From positions 1 through 64,000 of the forward strand of contig NZ_FQZT01000008.1 of assembly GCF_900142125.1 (NCBI RefSeq): DNA of 64,000 nt, in the 5' to 3' direction. The stretch comes from Malonomonas rubra DSM 5091 (GTDB lineage: Bacteria > Desulfobacterota > Desulfuromonadia > Desulfuromonadales > Geopsychrobacteraceae). Shown here in pieces: positions 54,701 through 62,803 of this stretch. The notes beneath the pieces are model-generated. The model was not told the DNA's origin. It did not search any database and saw only the letters and a list, made by a program, of their open reading frames with translations. The translations under genes were made by a program, and so were the position numbers. The first letter of the stretch is position 1. The number at the start of each line of letters is the position of its first letter.

Positions 54701-56412
54701 GTAATCAGGAGGCCTTCGAGACCCTGCTGACAACTTTTTTCCTTTGTTCAATCCACCACTCACGAGAATCTACATCCAATAATATTAATGGCTTAGACAA
54801 AACCGCATTCCCTTTATTAATTAACATCTTAAAGCTTCGGAGCAAAGCCGAAATCTCCGGTTATCAGGTGGACAACTTCTTGCAAAGCCTCGACAGTGGG
54901 CCGGAACCTTCACCGGTTCTACCAGCTGCCACAGGAGGCAAGTACAGCATGAAGATTTTATTTGTTGCATCTGAAGCCACACCATTCGCCAAAACCGGGG
55001 GACTTGCCGATGTTGTCGGTTCATTGCCACGCGCCTTACGCCAACTCGGGCACGATGTGCGCGTTGTCCTGCCCTGCTACCGCTCAGCCGAACGCTGCGG
55101 CGTGACCCTGCGCAAAGGACGCAAAAGCGTCGAAATTGCTCTCGACGGCAAAAATTACCGCGGCAGCCTGAAACAGACGTCGCACGACGGCGTTCCCTTC
55201 TGGTTCATCGACTGCCCGCAGCTGTTTGACCGTCCGGAACTTTACGGCAACGTTGACGGTGACTACCCCGACAACAGTCTGCGTTTTGGCTTTTTCAGCC
55301 GCGCTGTCCTCGAAATGATCAGGCGACTCGATTTCCGCCCTGACGTCATCCACCTGCACGACTGGCAGACCAGCTTTATTCCGGCGCTGCTGCGCACCGA
55401 GTATCGCCACAACCCGTTCTACGGAAATATCGCCACCCTGCTGACTATTCATAATCTCGGCTACCAGGGACGCTTCTCACCGAGCATAATTCAACAGCTC
55501 GGATTGCACGAATCTGTCGGCACACCGAAAGGGATGGAATATTTCGGTGAGATGTCGGTTCTCAAGGGTGGCATCAATTACTCCGATGTCATCAACACTG
55601 TCTCACCGACCTACTGCGAGGAAATCAAGGGGCAAGAGCAGGGCCACGGTTTTGACGGCATCCTGCGAGAACGTGAGGAAGATCTGCACGGCATCATCAA
55701 CGGTCTTGATCGCCGTTCCTGGGACCCCGCTCTCGATCCGGCATTGCCAACGCCGTTCAACGCCGAAAACCTGAACGGTAAACGTGCCTGCAAACGTCTG
55801 GTGCAAAAGCAGCTGGGGCTGGAGATCCGCCACGACGTCCCGATCGTCGCCCTGATCAGTCGCCTTGATCGGCAAAAAGGAATCAACCTGGTCGAACAGG
55901 CCTGGCCGCAGTTGATGGAGAAAGACATCCAGTTCGTTCTGCTCGGTTCCGGTGACCGCAACGCCATGGCTTTCTGGCGCGAACAGCAGAAACAGCGCCC
56001 GGGCAAGGTTTCAATCAATCTGACCTTTGATGAAGGCCTGTCACGCCGCATTTTCGCCGCCAGCGACCTATTACTGGTACCGAGCCTTTATGAGCCCTGT
56101 GGCCTGACCCAGATGATCGCCCTGCACTACGGCGCCCTGCCAGTCGTCCGCCGCACCGGCGGCCTGGCTGATACCGTCATTGACGCAACCGAACATTCCC
56201 GCAGCGGCTACGGTTTCGTTTTCGACAATTTCGACAGCAATGAAATGCTGGCCGCCATCGACCGTGCGCTTGAAATCTACCCGCAACGCAGTCGCTGGCT
56301 GACTCTGGTGAAGCGTGGCATGACCCGCGATTTCAGCTGGAACAAATCGGCCATCGAGTACCACGAGCTTTACACCAAGGCGCGCGACTACCGGCAGATG
56401 CCTGCAGCCTGA
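51769..56412 (+). CDS. Alpha-amylase (GH13)-glycogen synthase (GlgA) fusion
   Basis: One uninterrupted frame of 1547 residues. Residues 1-~270 are helical, Gln/Leu-rich. Residues ~280-~870 are a GH13 domain with GIDLACDVVTNHTG, nucleophile D in IRFDAAMTLAKRH, acid/base E in LLVAEAFWLMEGYF and NPDEE. A helical linker of about 190 residues follows, A+T-richer than its neighbours. From residue 1061 the chain is a full-length GT5 glycogen synthase, beginning MKILFVASEATPFAKTGGLADVVGSLPRAL, with KGGI, EPCGL and RTGGLADTV motifs. The GH13 part may trim or transfer glucan to the synthase. The fusion is unusual; the internal start (see next entry) may also yield GlgA alone. Confidence 0.9.
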   Translation: MPSLIREKLYPLGVHCGHSFWHHIRLTDQFRQVPPPPRTFFRQLIAEELRRSQSDSLSAAELELLATINQVLLEIGRHFLRGRNCKVTRHQILVDKAVTPLPQFEKILLSFLQLFPNLPVELNQKTLTKLLQDCEEKQQLDELLLELFLLYTQSHNRAIRSADRLFLNEERQLQQQSRYQQQLQQIDSALPELDDGFARRPQSLLERLREPLQQGGTLESQLQWLQQQWSEILPEELRFRIDSAITIFQREGITPDFPGEPQLDALNPASQLDQEYANFTADLDWMPRTVLLAKSTYVWLQQLSRKYHWHIHRLDQIPDQELDELASFGFTSLWLIGIWHRSKASLKIKNLTGQQQVAASAYAIDDYRVADDLGGDGALDNLRHRCQQRGIDLACDVVTNHTGIESAWLQQHPDWFIQAQHPPYPGYQFSGIDLSENPDYSMQIEDGYYDHSEAAVVCRYQHRHTGEVRYIYHGNDGTHLPWNDTVQLNYLLPQVREAMIALIIRVAKQFRVIRFDAAMTLAKRHFQRLWFPLPGGGEGVPSRSDYAMSKQEFDSLFPVEFWRELVDRVNQEVPDTLLVAEAFWLMEGYFVRTLGMHRVYNSAFMNMLKREENEKYRQTVKNILAFDPAILQRFVNFMSNPDEEPAIEQFGRDDKYFCIATMLATMPGLPMFGHGQIEGYTEKYGMEYISPRWQEEPDQHLIERHRRQIFPLLRQRALFSGAEDFQLYDFASEYGVEEHVYVYSNRLGDQNTLVICNNSPHQIKGRIGNQAHRADNRQTNLTSACHIDLTADFIIFTDIALQQQYLLPTGHMTSGGEFELQPYAARVLSHFTAVHDHDGRWQQIWQRYGLSPRADLYTDYEAILLESVLEVNAKIFALENVEHIQAEVVELITQLLAELSKPELQQRSSEDMLQLLIRVLFRSPQTLNEKLINEFVAFVDDQLNLQEKTHYNWLDRLFNQAEWRKLLKCNYYNEEDYCNQEAFETLLTTFFLCSIHHSRESTSNNINGLDKTAFPLLINILKLRSKAEISGYQVDNFLQSLDSGPEPSPVLPAATGGKYSMKILFVASEATPFAKTGGLADVVGSLPRALRQLGHDVRVVLPCYRSAERCGVTLRKGRKSVEIALDGKNYRGSLKQTSHDGVPFWFIDCPQLFDRPELYGNVDGDYPDNSLRFGFFSRAVLEMIRRLDFRPDVIHLHDWQTSFIPALLRTEYRHNPFYGNIATLLTIHNLGYQGRFSPSIIQQLGLHESVGTPKGMEYFGEMSVLKGGINYSDVINTVSPTYCEEIKGQEQGHGFDGILREREEDLHGIINGLDRRSWDPALDPALPTPFNAENLNGKRACKRLVQKQLGLEIRHDVPIVALISRLDRQKGINLVEQAWPQLMEKDIQFVLLGSGDRNAMAFWREQQKQRPGKVSINLTFDEGLSRRIFAASDLLLVPSLYEPCGLTQMIALHYGALPVVRRTGGLADTVIDATEHSRSGYGFVFDNFDSNEMLAAIDRALEIYPQRSRWLTLVKRGMTRDFSWNKSAIEYHELYTKARDYRQMPAA
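54949..56412 (+). CDS. glgA: Possible independently translated GlgA (internal start within the fusion)
   Basis: An in-frame ATG at 54949 is preceded by AGGAGG with a 10-nt gap. From there the product has 487 residues, the normal length of bacterial ADP-glucose-type glycogen synthase, starting exactly at the family N-terminus (MKILFVASEATPFAKTGG, with the KxGG nucleotide-sugar motif). This could be the ancestral start kept after loss of an upstream stop. Whether it is used is unknown. Confidence 0.5.
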   Translation: MKILFVASEATPFAKTGGLADVVGSLPRALRQLGHDVRVVLPCYRSAERCGVTLRKGRKSVEIALDGKNYRGSLKQTSHDGVPFWFIDCPQLFDRPELYGNVDGDYPDNSLRFGFFSRAVLEMIRRLDFRPDVIHLHDWQTSFIPALLRTEYRHNPFYGNIATLLTIHNLGYQGRFSPSIIQQLGLHESVGTPKGMEYFGEMSVLKGGINYSDVINTVSPTYCEEIKGQEQGHGFDGILREREEDLHGIINGLDRRSWDPALDPALPTPFNAENLNGKRACKRLVQKQLGLEIRHDVPIVALISRLDRQKGINLVEQAWPQLMEKDIQFVLLGSGDRNAMAFWREQQKQRPGKVSINLTFDEGLSRRIFAASDLLLVPSLYEPCGLTQMIALHYGALPVVRRTGGLADTVIDATEHSRSGYGFVFDNFDSNEMLAAIDRALEIYPQRSRWLTLVKRGMTRDFSWNKSAIEYHELYTKARDYRQMPAA

Positions 56413-56434
56413 AGGTGATCCGCAGCAAGAAGCT

Positions 56435-56474
56435 AAAAAAAGGCTGTCATCCATATCGGATGACAGCCTTTTTT
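56435..56474. terminator. Bidirectional terminator between the glycogen synthase and HNH genes
   Basis: AGGCTGTCATCC and GGATGACAGCCT form a perfect stem (ATATC loop context) with A and T runs on either side. Confidence 0.9.
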
Positions 56475-56494
56475 AGTTTGAAGGAAATAGACGC

Positions 56495-56794
56495 CTACTG
56501 CTTCTGCAGCCGCTTCAGATGTTCTTCCCACTCCAGCGGTAGCAGGTTCTTCTTTTTATTGTTGCAATCCTTACAGGCCGGTACACAATTTCCTTTGGTG
56601 CTCTTTCCACCGCGTGCCAGTGGCACCAGGTGGTCAAGTGTCAACTCTTTCGGCGGCACCTGCTGGCCGCAGTAGTGGCAGATCCCCTTGGAAATTTTCG
56701 CCTGCCACCAGTTCTGCTTCCGCAGGGCGCGGGCCTTTTCCCGCTCTCGGCGGATCGTCGCGTCATCGACCGGCAAATCAAAATCGATCATCAT
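56495..56794 (-). CDS. HNH endonuclease domain protein
   Basis: A 99-residue protein from the ATG at 56792-56794; the next codon is also ATG and is better spaced from AAGGGG, and a longer N-terminus is possible. The HNH core has two zinc pairs, CHYC and CKDC, with LTLDHLVPLARGG and NCVPACKDCNNKKKN. This stand-alone McrA-like form is common in bacteria; cellular role unknown. The N-terminus is Arg/Lys-rich. Confidence 0.88.
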   Translation of the reverse strand: MMIDFDLPVDDATIRREREKARALRKQNWWQAKISKGICHYCGQQVPPKELTLDHLVPLARGGKSTKGNCVPACKDCNNKKKNLLPLEWEEHLKRLQKQ

Positions 56795-56902
56795 TTCCCC
56801 TTCTATCATTTCAAGCTGCTGATTATTGCACAATTTGTCATTTTATGCGATCTTGCTAAATTGTTTCTAACCACAAAAAAGTGATATTCAGAAGTCAACT
56901 AT

Positions 56903-58255
56903 ATGAAAATACTTATCATCGGTGCCGGCCAAGTCGGTTATTTCCTCTGCGACCGTCTCTCCCGCGAAGGACATGCCGTCACCCTGGTCGATCAGGATGA
57001 AGAGACCATCGAACGGGCACAGGACCGGCTTAACGTCCTCGGTGTTTGTGGCAACGGCGCCAGTGCCGAAATACTGGAACAAGCAGGGATAAAAGATACC
57101 GATATCTTCATTGCCGTAACCAATATGGATGAGGTCAACATCCTCGCCTGCCTGCTGGCCCGAGAATACAAGGTCAAAACCCGCGTTGCCCGCACGAAAA
57201 GCATCGAGTACACGGGCCAGAAAGCAGTTCTCTCCAAGGAAAAGCTCGGCATCGACCTGCTGATCAACCCGGAAGATGCCGTTGCCGAAGAATTGTTCAA
57301 GCTGGCCTGCACTTCGCGCGCCTTCGACGTTGCTGAGTTTGTTGAGGGGCAGATCCACTTCCAGGGTTTCCGCATCACCGAAGACAGTCCGATCTGTAAC
57401 CTCACCCTGGCCGATCTCGGTGAGCTGCGCGGCATCTACCGTTTTGTTGTCGTCGCCATCCACCGCGGCAAAAACACTATCATCCCGCGCGGGGAAGATT
57501 CGATCCAGGCCGGTGACCGCATCTATATATTTGCCCACCAGGACGAATTACCGGCGATCAACTACATGCTGCATGCGCAGAATAAAGAAAAAAAAGGCAG
57601 CATGCGCGCCTTCATCCTCGGCGGCAGCAGTATCGGCCTGCAGATTGCTCAGAACATGGAACGGCACGGGATTATCTCCAAGCTGATCGAAAAGAATGAA
57701 GAACGCTGCTACAAGCTGGCAGAGGAGTTGAGCAAAGCGGTCGTCATCAACGCCGAAGGGCTGGACCTGCAAACCCTGCTTGATGAGGGGATAGAAGATG
57801 CCGACGTTTTCGTTGCCGTCACCGAGAACGATCAGACCAACATCCTCACCTGCTTGCTGGCCAAGCAGCATTCTGTCAAGCGGACACTGGCCCTGGTCAG
57901 CCAACCGGAACTGATCGACCTGGCGTCCGAACTGGGGATTGATGCCTGTGTCTCGCCGCGAATGGCGGCAGCGAGCACGATTCTCAAATTTGTCCGTCGC
58001 GGCGAAATCATATCCATTACCGCGGTCGAGGACAGTGACTCAGAGGTTCTCGAATTCGAAATCAAGGCGGATAGCGGCCTGGTTGGTGTCCCGCTGAGTG
58101 AGCTTCACTTCCCTCGCGGTGCTATTATCGGTGCTATTGTCCGCGGAAATGGCTACGAAATCCCGACTGGCGAGAGTCGCCTGGAAGATGGTGACCGGGT
58201 TGTCATCTTCGCCCTGCCGGACGCGCTGCAAAAGGTCGAGAGGTTTTTTTCCTAA
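56903..58255 (+). CDS. trkA: Trk potassium uptake regulatory subunit TrkA
   Basis: A 450-residue cytoplasmic NAD-binding gating protein. Two RCK repeats are present, each with TrkA-N (KILIIGAGQVGYFLCDRLSREGHAVTLVDQD at the start; AFILGGSSIGLQIAQNMERHG near 233) and TrkA-C domains. The first nucleotide loop is intact (GAGQVG); the second is GGSSIG. The stop TAA directly precedes the trkH ATG, so the two are coupled. Confidence 0.96.
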   Translation: MKILIIGAGQVGYFLCDRLSREGHAVTLVDQDEETIERAQDRLNVLGVCGNGASAEILEQAGIKDTDIFIAVTNMDEVNILACLLAREYKVKTRVARTKSIEYTGQKAVLSKEKLGIDLLINPEDAVAEELFKLACTSRAFDVAEFVEGQIHFQGFRITEDSPICNLTLADLGELRGIYRFVVVAIHRGKNTIIPRGEDSIQAGDRIYIFAHQDELPAINYMLHAQNKEKKGSMRAFILGGSSIGLQIAQNMERHGIISKLIEKNEERCYKLAEELSKAVVINAEGLDLQTLLDEGIEDADVFVAVTENDQTNILTCLLAKQHSVKRTLALVSQPELIDLASELGIDACVSPRMAAASTILKFVRRGEIISITAVEDSDSEVLEFEIKADSGLVGVPLSELHFPRGAIIGAIVRGNGYEIPTGESRLEDGDRVVIFALPDALQKVERFFS

Positions 58256-59701
58256 ATGAACCTGATCCTCACCATGCGGATCCTCGGCGCGCTGCTGCTT
58301 TATCTCGGCGGCACCCTGCTGGTCCCGATCCCCTTTTCCCTTTACTATCACGACGGTGCCTGGGTGGCCTTCCTCTACTCGGCGCTGATCTGTTTCAGCA
58401 GCGGCGGCATGCTGTTCACCTGTTGCCGCAGCAATAAAGACCTGTCGGTCCGCGAAGGCTTCGCCGTGGTCACCTTCGGCTGGACGTTCTTCGCCCTGTT
58501 CGGCGCGCTGCCCTATATCTTCTCCGGCGCTATCCCTTCTCCGCTCGATGCGTTCTTTGAGACCATGAGCGGCTTCACCACCACCGGGTCGACCATCCTC
58601 ACTGAGATCGAATCACTGCCGAAAAGCCTGTTGTTCTGGCGTTCGCTGACCCACTGGCTGGGCGGTATGGGGATTATCGTGCTGTCGCTGGCGATCCTGC
58701 CGATGCTTGGTGTCGGCGGCATGCAGCTGTTCAAAGCGGAAGTGCCGGGTCCGACAGCGGACCGGCTGCGGCCGCGGATTCAGGATACCGCCAAGCTGCT
58801 CTGGGGCGTTTACCTGATGCTGACGGCGATGGAAGCGATGCTGTTGATGTTCGGCGGCATGGGCTTTTTCGATGCCGTCTGTCATTCCTTCGCAACGCTG
58901 GCAACCGGCGGTTTCTCCACCCGGAACGCTTCAGTTGCCGCTTACGACAGCAGCTACATCGATGGCGTTATCACTCTATTCATGATCTTGGCAGGAATCA
59001 ACTTCACCCTGCACTTCCAGCTGCTGCGCGGCCGTTTGAGCGAGTTCCACCGCAACGAGGAGTTCCGTTGTTACCTCGGCCTGATCGTCGCTGCGACGGC
59101 AATAATCGTCGGCTTCAACTGGTACCACGGCACTTACGGTGAACTGGGAGAAAACTTCCGTTACTCGGTCTTTCAGGTTGCTTCGATTATCACCACCACA
59201 GGCTTCGGCACGGCCGACTACGAAACCTGGTCGGTATTGCCACAATACATTCTGGTGATGCTGATGTTCGTCGGTGGCTGCGCCGGCTCAACCGGCGGCG
59301 GCATGAAAGTCGCACGTATCCTGCTGCTCTTCAAGCACGCCCAGGTACAGGTTTTCCGCCTGATTCACCCCCGTGCTGTCCGGTTGGTGAAACTTGGCAA
59401 CCGGCCGGTCGACAAAGAAGTACTGCAATCGATTCTCGGTTTCTTCGCGCTTTTTATCGGGATTTTCGTCTTCGCTTCGCTACTGATGGCGAGCTGCGGT
59501 ATGGACCTGGTTTCCGGCGGAGCTGCGGTCATCGCTTGCCTCGCCAACATCGGCCCTGGCCTGGGAAGCGTCGGCCCGGTCGACAATTTCGCTCATATCC
59601 CCGCATTCGGCAAATCGGTCCTGATTATCTGTATGCTGATGGGGCGCCTCGAACTTTTCACCGTCATGGTGCTGTTCTTCCCATCCTTCTGGCGTAAATA
59701 G
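58256..59701 (+). CDS. trkH: Trk/Ktr potassium transporter membrane subunit TrkH
   Basis: A 481-residue channel-like membrane protein with four pseudo-repeats. Filter-region segments visible include ETMSGFTTTGSTIL, HSFATLATGGFST, STIITTTGFGTADY-like VASIITTTGFGTADYETW and ACLANIGPGLGSVGP, the four glycine-containing selectivity loops. Gating partner TrkA is encoded just upstream. Length is normal. Confidence 0.96.
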   Translation: MNLILTMRILGALLLYLGGTLLVPIPFSLYYHDGAWVAFLYSALICFSSGGMLFTCCRSNKDLSVREGFAVVTFGWTFFALFGALPYIFSGAIPSPLDAFFETMSGFTTTGSTILTEIESLPKSLLFWRSLTHWLGGMGIIVLSLAILPMLGVGGMQLFKAEVPGPTADRLRPRIQDTAKLLWGVYLMLTAMEAMLLMFGGMGFFDAVCHSFATLATGGFSTRNASVAAYDSSYIDGVITLFMILAGINFTLHFQLLRGRLSEFHRNEEFRCYLGLIVAATAIIVGFNWYHGTYGELGENFRYSVFQVASIITTTGFGTADYETWSVLPQYILVMLMFVGGCAGSTGGGMKVARILLLFKHAQVQVFRLIHPRAVRLVKLGNRPVDKEVLQSILGFFALFIGIFVFASLLMASCGMDLVSGGAAVIACLANIGPGLGSVGPVDNFAHIPAFGKSVLIICMLMGRLELFTVMVLFFPSFWRK

Positions 59702-59726
59702 AGACATTTCCCGCAGAGACATCGGA

Positions 59727-59765
59727 AAGGCCCGATCAGCTGTTCGCCGATCGGGCCTTCCCCCC
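59727..59765 (+). terminator. Terminator after trkH
   Basis: A stem AAGGCCCGATC / GATCGGGCCTT with an 11-nt loop is followed by a C/T-rich stretch rather than a pure T run; moderate support. Confidence 0.6.
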
Positions 59766-59957
59766 TCCGTAACTGGTGTGAGTCACGTTTATTTGTAAGC
59801 TTTTCTGAAGTATAGCTGCAGCCTCTGACAAAAACCTGATTTGGTAGAAAAAATTCAAAAATCGATATAAAAAAATCTCAGCATTAGAGATAGGAAAAAT
59901 CATTTATCAACAATACCGGACAGATAGGAAGAAAGGACAAACTCAGAAAATTCGTAT

Positions 59958-60413
59958 TTATTTCAGCAGAACCAGCTTCAACTGTTCTCCTCCCAGGGTG
60001 GTACGCAATAAACGCTGCGACTGGCGGCTGGAAAAGTGGACGAGATGACTCGGGCAGCGGCAATCGCTGGACCCGAAACCGGGAAGCGGATAACTGCCCC
60101 CCGGCAAATTATGCAGAGCTGCCGACCAGTGGTGCTCATTATTGACAGCTTGCACGTACCAGAGCATGCGCAGCTCAGCGCAGGAGCGCAGGTAATCGAT
60201 ATGCCAGTGGTAACGATTGACAGGCTTCAAGTGGTGAGAGAGGCGCGCCTTAAGGCCGCCCGGACCGAAGGCGGAGCCAGCATAAAAATACCAGCCGCGG
60301 GGAAAAGAGCATGAGCCAAGCTGCCCGACCTGGATCGTCGTACGCCGCCGCAGATAAAGAACCAGCAGATAACTGCCTGGCCCTGGGCAGATACGTTTGC
60401 TGAGACCAGGCAT
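59958..60413 (-). CDS. DUF123 GIY-YIG-like nuclease domain protein
   Basis: A 151-residue protein with GSYLLVLYLRR at the start and GWYFYAGSAFGPGGLKARLSHHL, which match the GIY-YIG-related DUF123 family; HWHIDYLRSCAEL and SDCRCPSHLVHF follow. The conserved cysteine pair near 118-120 is typical. It shares one base with the upstream kinase gene (stop/start overlap at 60413), so the two are coupled despite unrelated roles. The family is sometimes fused to endonuclease III; the exact activity is unknown. Confidence 0.82.
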   Translation of the reverse strand: MPGLSKRICPGPGSYLLVLYLRRRTTIQVGQLGSCSFPRGWYFYAGSAFGPGGLKARLSHHLKPVNRYHWHIDYLRSCAELRMLWYVQAVNNEHHWSAALHNLPGGSYPLPGFGSSDCRCPSHLVHFSSRQSQRLLRTTLGGEQLKLVLLK

Positions 60414-62803
60414 TATCGGGCAGTCTTTGTTGCAGGCTGCTCCAGCGGCAACCAGATATCAAACCGGCAACCTTTCCCGGGTTCGGAATCGACCTCAATG
60501 CTGCCACGATGGAAATCGTTGATGATAAAATAAACGACCGACATGCCCAGACCTGCCCCCAGCCCAACGTCTCTGGTACTGAAGAAAGGCTCGAAAATAC
60601 GTTGGCGAACCGCCTCCGCCATGCCCGGACCGTTATCGGCTATCGATAACTTAAGCTGACTGCCATCCTGCTGCAGATCAATGGCGATACAGGCATCCAC
60701 TTTAGGCGGATCCTCCTGGCCGAGCATCTGGGCACAATTTTTCAGAATATTGAAAAGCGCTTGCTGGATCAGTGCAGGGTCACAATAAATCTGCGGCAGA
60801 GGCGTGGCGAAGTTTCTCGTTATCGCGATCTTGCGGAAATCGTAGCCATGGCGAAGGTCGTAATCACTGCTCATCAGCGAAAGCGTATCTTCCAGCAACA
60901 CCGCGATATCGGCCCGCTCTAAACTCAATTCTGCTAAGCCGGAACTCCCCCGCCCGAACATCTGCAGTTTTTTGACAATCTGCGCAGTTTGATCAGCACC
61001 AGCAAGAATGCTGCCTAACACTTTTTGTATCCCACGTTCTTCAAGATAACTTTCCAGCGCCGAAAATTGAAAACCACATTCCTCAGCAACCTTCTGGTTA
61101 CGAGGCAGCGATGAGCTCAGGCGGTTCTTCAGCACCTGAGTGTTTTGCATGATTCCTGCCAGCGGGTTGTTGATTTCATGGGCGACACCAGCAGCCAGGC
61201 TCCCGACTGAAAGAATCTTCTCCGATTGCGCGATCGCTTTTTCAAGGCGCAGGCGCTCCGTAACCTCTTCAAGGCGCAGCACAGCTCCAGGCGAGAGAGT
61301 ATCGATCGATGGATTGCAGCTCAATTCGAAAACCTGCTGCTCCCCGTCGCGCTCAGCCTGAATGTTTTTCAGCAAAAGATGGTCGCCCTTGGCAACAGCC
61401 TGTTTCACTTGCTCCATTTCGATTGGCAACCAGTCTAGAGCCGCAATAGCAGCACAACCAAAACGCAATTTCTCCGCGTCAAACCATTGCTTCGCCCGCA
61501 GGTTCCACAACTGCAAGGTACAGTTCTGGTCAACGGCAAGAAGGGCGGAATCGAGCGAATCGATGACATTTCGCAGCAGCATATGCAGATGCTGCAACTC
61601 GCGGTCACGGTGGCCGATACGCTCGCTCATCCGCTCGAAAATCATCGATAATTCCTGGATTTCCTGCACCCCGGTTTGTGGCGGGATAACATCCTCTCTC
61701 CCCTGCTCAAAAGCCTGAACTGCTTCGGACAACATCACAAGAGGTCGCGCCATTCGTCGATGACCGAAATACCAGACAAACAGAGCAGCTATCGCCAGTG
61801 TCGAGAACACGACGACAACCATATCCCTTTTGCGTCCATCGATTTTTTCCAGTGCAACCTGACGGACCCGTTCGATCTGCTCCCCGGAGTCTTTGACGAT
61901 GACAGTTGTCAACAGCCTGAACTGGGCGCTCAGTTGCGAGCTGGCTGCAACCAGAGAGTCGACTTCGCCTCTGATCTCAAGCATTTCTGCCTGCAATGTC
62001 AAAAAGCTCCCTGGCTGCCAACCATATTCATGCAGGGCCTGCCGCAACGGGTTATTAAGAGAGAGAGCATCGATCTGGCTGAACAGGCGCTTCCTGGTGG
62101 TATTGATTTTCCTGGCTTCGCCCAGCAGAAGGTCAATCTCGCGCAGTGACTTGCCATACCCCGCCCTGCTCACCATTCTTTCTGCTTCGAGCATCAGCGC
62201 CATGAGGTTGTGCATCAACTGAAGTTTTTGCGGATCACCCTCTGCGGCCAACTGCAGGATCTCTTTTTCAACCCCTCCGGTGGCCGTTATCAGTGCCTGG
62301 CGAAACCCTTGCCTTTTCTTCTCCTGTTCTACCAGCAGATCGAGGTGCCGCTTCACGGCAAGACTGAGGCGCCCCAGTGCATCGGCAATCTGCCGGTTGA
62401 TCTGTGTAAGAATCTGAAATTGACCGGGGTCGAGAAAGCCGCTCGCCTCTTCCAACACTTGTTGCAAACGTTCCGATGCCAAAAGGCCAAACTGGGCCTG
62501 CCGTTCCAGTTCTTCCCTGCTCCGGGCCTGGGCCATTTTCCCAGCGAGTCCGGCAAGGCTGTTGCTGGCCATCGCCAGGTTACGTGATTTGGCAACACGG
62601 GGAATCAGCTCGGTCGACATCTGCTCCATGTCGGAACCCAGTTCATCGTACGAGAGCCAGGCCAGCAAGCAGATCAACAGGGTCAGGCCGAGCAAAACGC
62701 CGAAAGCAAGCGACAGGCCTCGGCGGATCGTCAGGTGCTCGACGGGCCGAGGGGCCTTATTGATTGCCGGAGAAGCTGTTTTTATGCCTTGAGTATCATT
62801 CAT
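60413..62803 (-). CDS. TorS-like sensor histidine kinase
   Basis: A 796-residue membrane kinase. TM1 is at ~29-50. A ~275-residue all-helical periplasmic domain (51-327) resembles the TorS-type sensor. TM2 is at ~328-346, followed by HAMP, a PAS-like domain (~405-525), HisKA with phosphoacceptor His542 in [14 protein letters not shown], and a HATPase_c domain ending LGLGMSV-like [13 protein letters not shown]. No receiver domain is attached, unlike E. coli TorS. The start overlaps the stop of a periplasmic binding protein gene, which points to a binding-protein-gated sensor, analogous to TorT-TorS. Confidence 0.88.
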   Translation of the reverse strand: MNDTQGIKTASPAINKAPRPVEHLTIRRGLSLAFGVLLGLTLLICLLAWLSYDELGSDMEQMSTELIPRVAKSRNLAMASNSLAGLAGKMAQARSREELERQAQFGLLASERLQQVLEEASGFLDPGQFQILTQINRQIADALGRLSLAVKRHLDLLVEQEKKRQGFRQALITATGGVEKEILQLAAEGDPQKLQLMHNLMALMLEAERMVSRAGYGKSLREIDLLLGEARKINTTRKRLFSQIDALSLNNPLRQALHEYGWQPGSFLTLQAEMLEIRGEVDSLVAASSQLSAQFRLLTTVIVKDSGEQIERVRQVALEKIDGRKRDMVVVVFSTLAIAALFVWYFGHRRMARPLVMLSEAVQAFEQGREDVIPPQTGVQEIQELSMIFERMSERIGHRDRELQHLHMLLRNVIDSLDSALLAVDQNCTLQLWNLRAKQWFDAEKLRFGCAAIAALDWLPIEMEQVKQAVAKGDHLLLKNIQAERDGEQQVFELSCNPSIDTLSPGAVLRLEEVTERLRLEKAIAQSEKILSVGSLAAGVAHEINNPLAGIMQNTQVLKNRLSSSLPRNQKVAEECGFQFSALESYLEERGIQKVLGSILAGADQTAQIVKKLQMFGRGSSGLAELSLERADIAVLLEDTLSLMSSDYDLRHGYDFRKIAITRNFATPLPQIYCDPALIQQALFNILKNCAQMLGQEDPPKVDACIAIDLQQDGSQLKLSIADNGPGMAEAVRQRIFEPFFSTRDVGLGAGLGMSVVYFIINDFHRGSIEVDSEPGKGCRFDIWLPLEQPATKTAR

